Positions 13,963 to 14,164 of a stretch of DNA of 14,164 nt are shown here, piece after piece. Position numbers and translations under genes: made by a program. This DNA comes from an uncultured Succinivibrio sp. (GTDB lineage: Bacteria > Pseudomonadota > Gammaproteobacteria > Enterobacterales > Succinivibrionaceae). The stretch is from NCBI GenBank assembly GCA_900770725.1, contig CAAGLL010000051.1, positions 1-14,164 of the forward strand, read 5' to 3'. Each line of letters starts with the position of its first letter. The first letter of the stretch is position 1. Under the pieces are notes generated by a model, which ran no database searches, had not been told where the DNA came from, and worked only from the letters and a program-made list of their open reading frames with translations.

Positions 13963-13992
13963 ATTCTACGGTGCCATCAAAAATTTTTTCAA
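13963..13992 (-). promoter_or_regulatory. sigma70-type promoter of the exported-protein operon
   Basis: On the minus strand TTGAAA (13987-13992), an 18-bp spacer and TAGAAT (13963-13968) give a good promoter. Its start would fall near 13956, about 25 nt before the ATG of the 373-aa gene. The spacer and flanks are A/T-rich. Confidence 0.65.
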
Positions 13993-14010
13993 AATCTTAA
14001 TCACATTTAT

Positions 14011-14024
14011 TTAATAAAGATCAA
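14011..14024. promoter_or_regulatory. FNR/Anr-like box
   Basis: TTAATAAAGATCAA matches the FNR consensus TTGAT-N4-ATCAA at nine of ten specified positions. Its centre lies about 61 bp upstream of the predicted start of the minus-strand exported-protein operon, a classic activating position, and about 91 bp upstream of the predicted plus-strand start. The AT-rich surroundings raise the chance of a random match. Confidence 0.35.
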
Positions 14025-14054
14025 AAAGTTGAATGCGATTGCAAAGACTTCTGT

Positions 14055-14102
14055 CAAAAAAAGTTAAAAAACCTTTGACAGCGGGGATTAAATCTCTATA
14101 AT
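14055..14102 (+). promoter_or_regulatory. strong sigma70 promoter with UP-like A-tracts, rRNA P1 type
   Basis: TTGACA (14075-14080) and TATAAT (14097-14102) are both full consensus, 16 bp apart. The 16-bp spacing is characteristic of rRNA P1 promoters. Phased A-tracts at 14055-14062 and 14066-14071 look like an UP element. The bases after the -10 (GCATTTCCG) form the discriminator. A start near 14109 is expected. No coding sequence follows before the window ends, so the transcript is most likely a stable-RNA operon starting beyond the right edge. Confidence 0.8.
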
Positions 14103-14153
14103 GCATTTCCGTTGTCGCAAGACACCGCCATCACAAGCTGATGGATGGAAAAA

Positions 14154-14164
14154 GTTCTTTGAAA
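14154..14164 (+). promoter_or_regulatory. boxA-like antitermination element, cut by the window edge
   Basis: GTTCTTTGAAA resembles the rRNA leader boxA (core around GCTCTTTAACA), about 45 nt after the predicted transcription start. In rRNA operons boxA lies in the leader before 16S and recruits Nus factors. This supports the rRNA interpretation of the promoter; the gene itself is not in the window. Confidence 0.5.

Noticed and set aside
1..14164. CRISPR array, tRNA gene, insertion sequence or attachment site
   Set aside because: I saw no regularly spaced direct repeats, no cloverleaf-type sequence with a T-loop motif, no transposase reading frame and no terminal inverted repeats with target duplications.

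Overview
The window looks like chromosomal DNA of a GC-rich Gram-negative bacterium, most likely a proteobacterium and possibly a gut- or rumen-type anaerobe. The evidence is a complete tripartite tricarboxylate transporter, Sec signal peptides on four proteins, a stand-alone EIIA(Glc)-type PTS protein, a YfcE-like phosphoesterase, a YhcH/YiaL-family protein, an AAA-ATPase/nuclease of a family common in gut bacteria, and a near-consensus sigma70 promoter with an rRNA-type architecture at the right end. A family-level placement (for example Succinivibrionaceae versus Sutterellaceae) is only a guess. The genes are densely packed and strongly codon-biased. AT-rich DNA is confined to both window ends and to the AAA-ATPase gene.

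Layout. (1) 1-1344: an AT-rich leader, then a lone DNA methyltransferase with a variant catalytic motif and no restriction partner in view. (2) 1345-4681: a regulatory region with LacI/PurR-type operator-like sequences, then tctC, tctB and tctA in one operon, with a GNRA-capped hairpin after tctC and a perfect terminator after tctA. (3) 4682-5454: a long perfect inverted repeat, a small secreted protein of unknown function, and a group of hairpins. (4) 5455-7746: an FGGY carbohydrate kinase (minus strand) divergent from an EIIA(Glc)-like gene (plus strand). (5) 7820-11046: an AAA-ATPase/PD-(D/E)XK protein and, upstream of it on the same strand, a DHA2-type MFS exporter. (6) 11154-12315: a YfcE-type phosphodiesterase and a YhcH/YiaL-family protein on the plus strand. 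(7) 12407-13931: a two-gene minus-strand operon of unrecognised exported proteins with its own promoter. (8) 13932-14164: an AT-rich spacer carrying an FNR-like box and a strong outward promoter, followed by a boxA-like leader sequence. It probably drives a stable-RNA (rRNA) operon that starts just beyond the window.

How the genes may work together. The best-supported link is regulatory. An identical 11-bp core (ACGTTTGCAAA), set in imperfect palindromes of LacI/PurR type, lies just upstream of tctC and inside the promoter of the FGGY kinase. This suggests that the transporter and the kinase answer to one LacI-family repressor and may serve the same carbohydrate or sugar-acid pathway. The EIIA(Glc)-like gene shares the kinase's intergenic region, and the YhcH-family gene also points to carbohydrate metabolism. 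No single unmistakably new system is evident. The least explained loci are the secreted two-gene operon near the right end, the secreted 175-aa protein, and the AAA-ATPase/nuclease.
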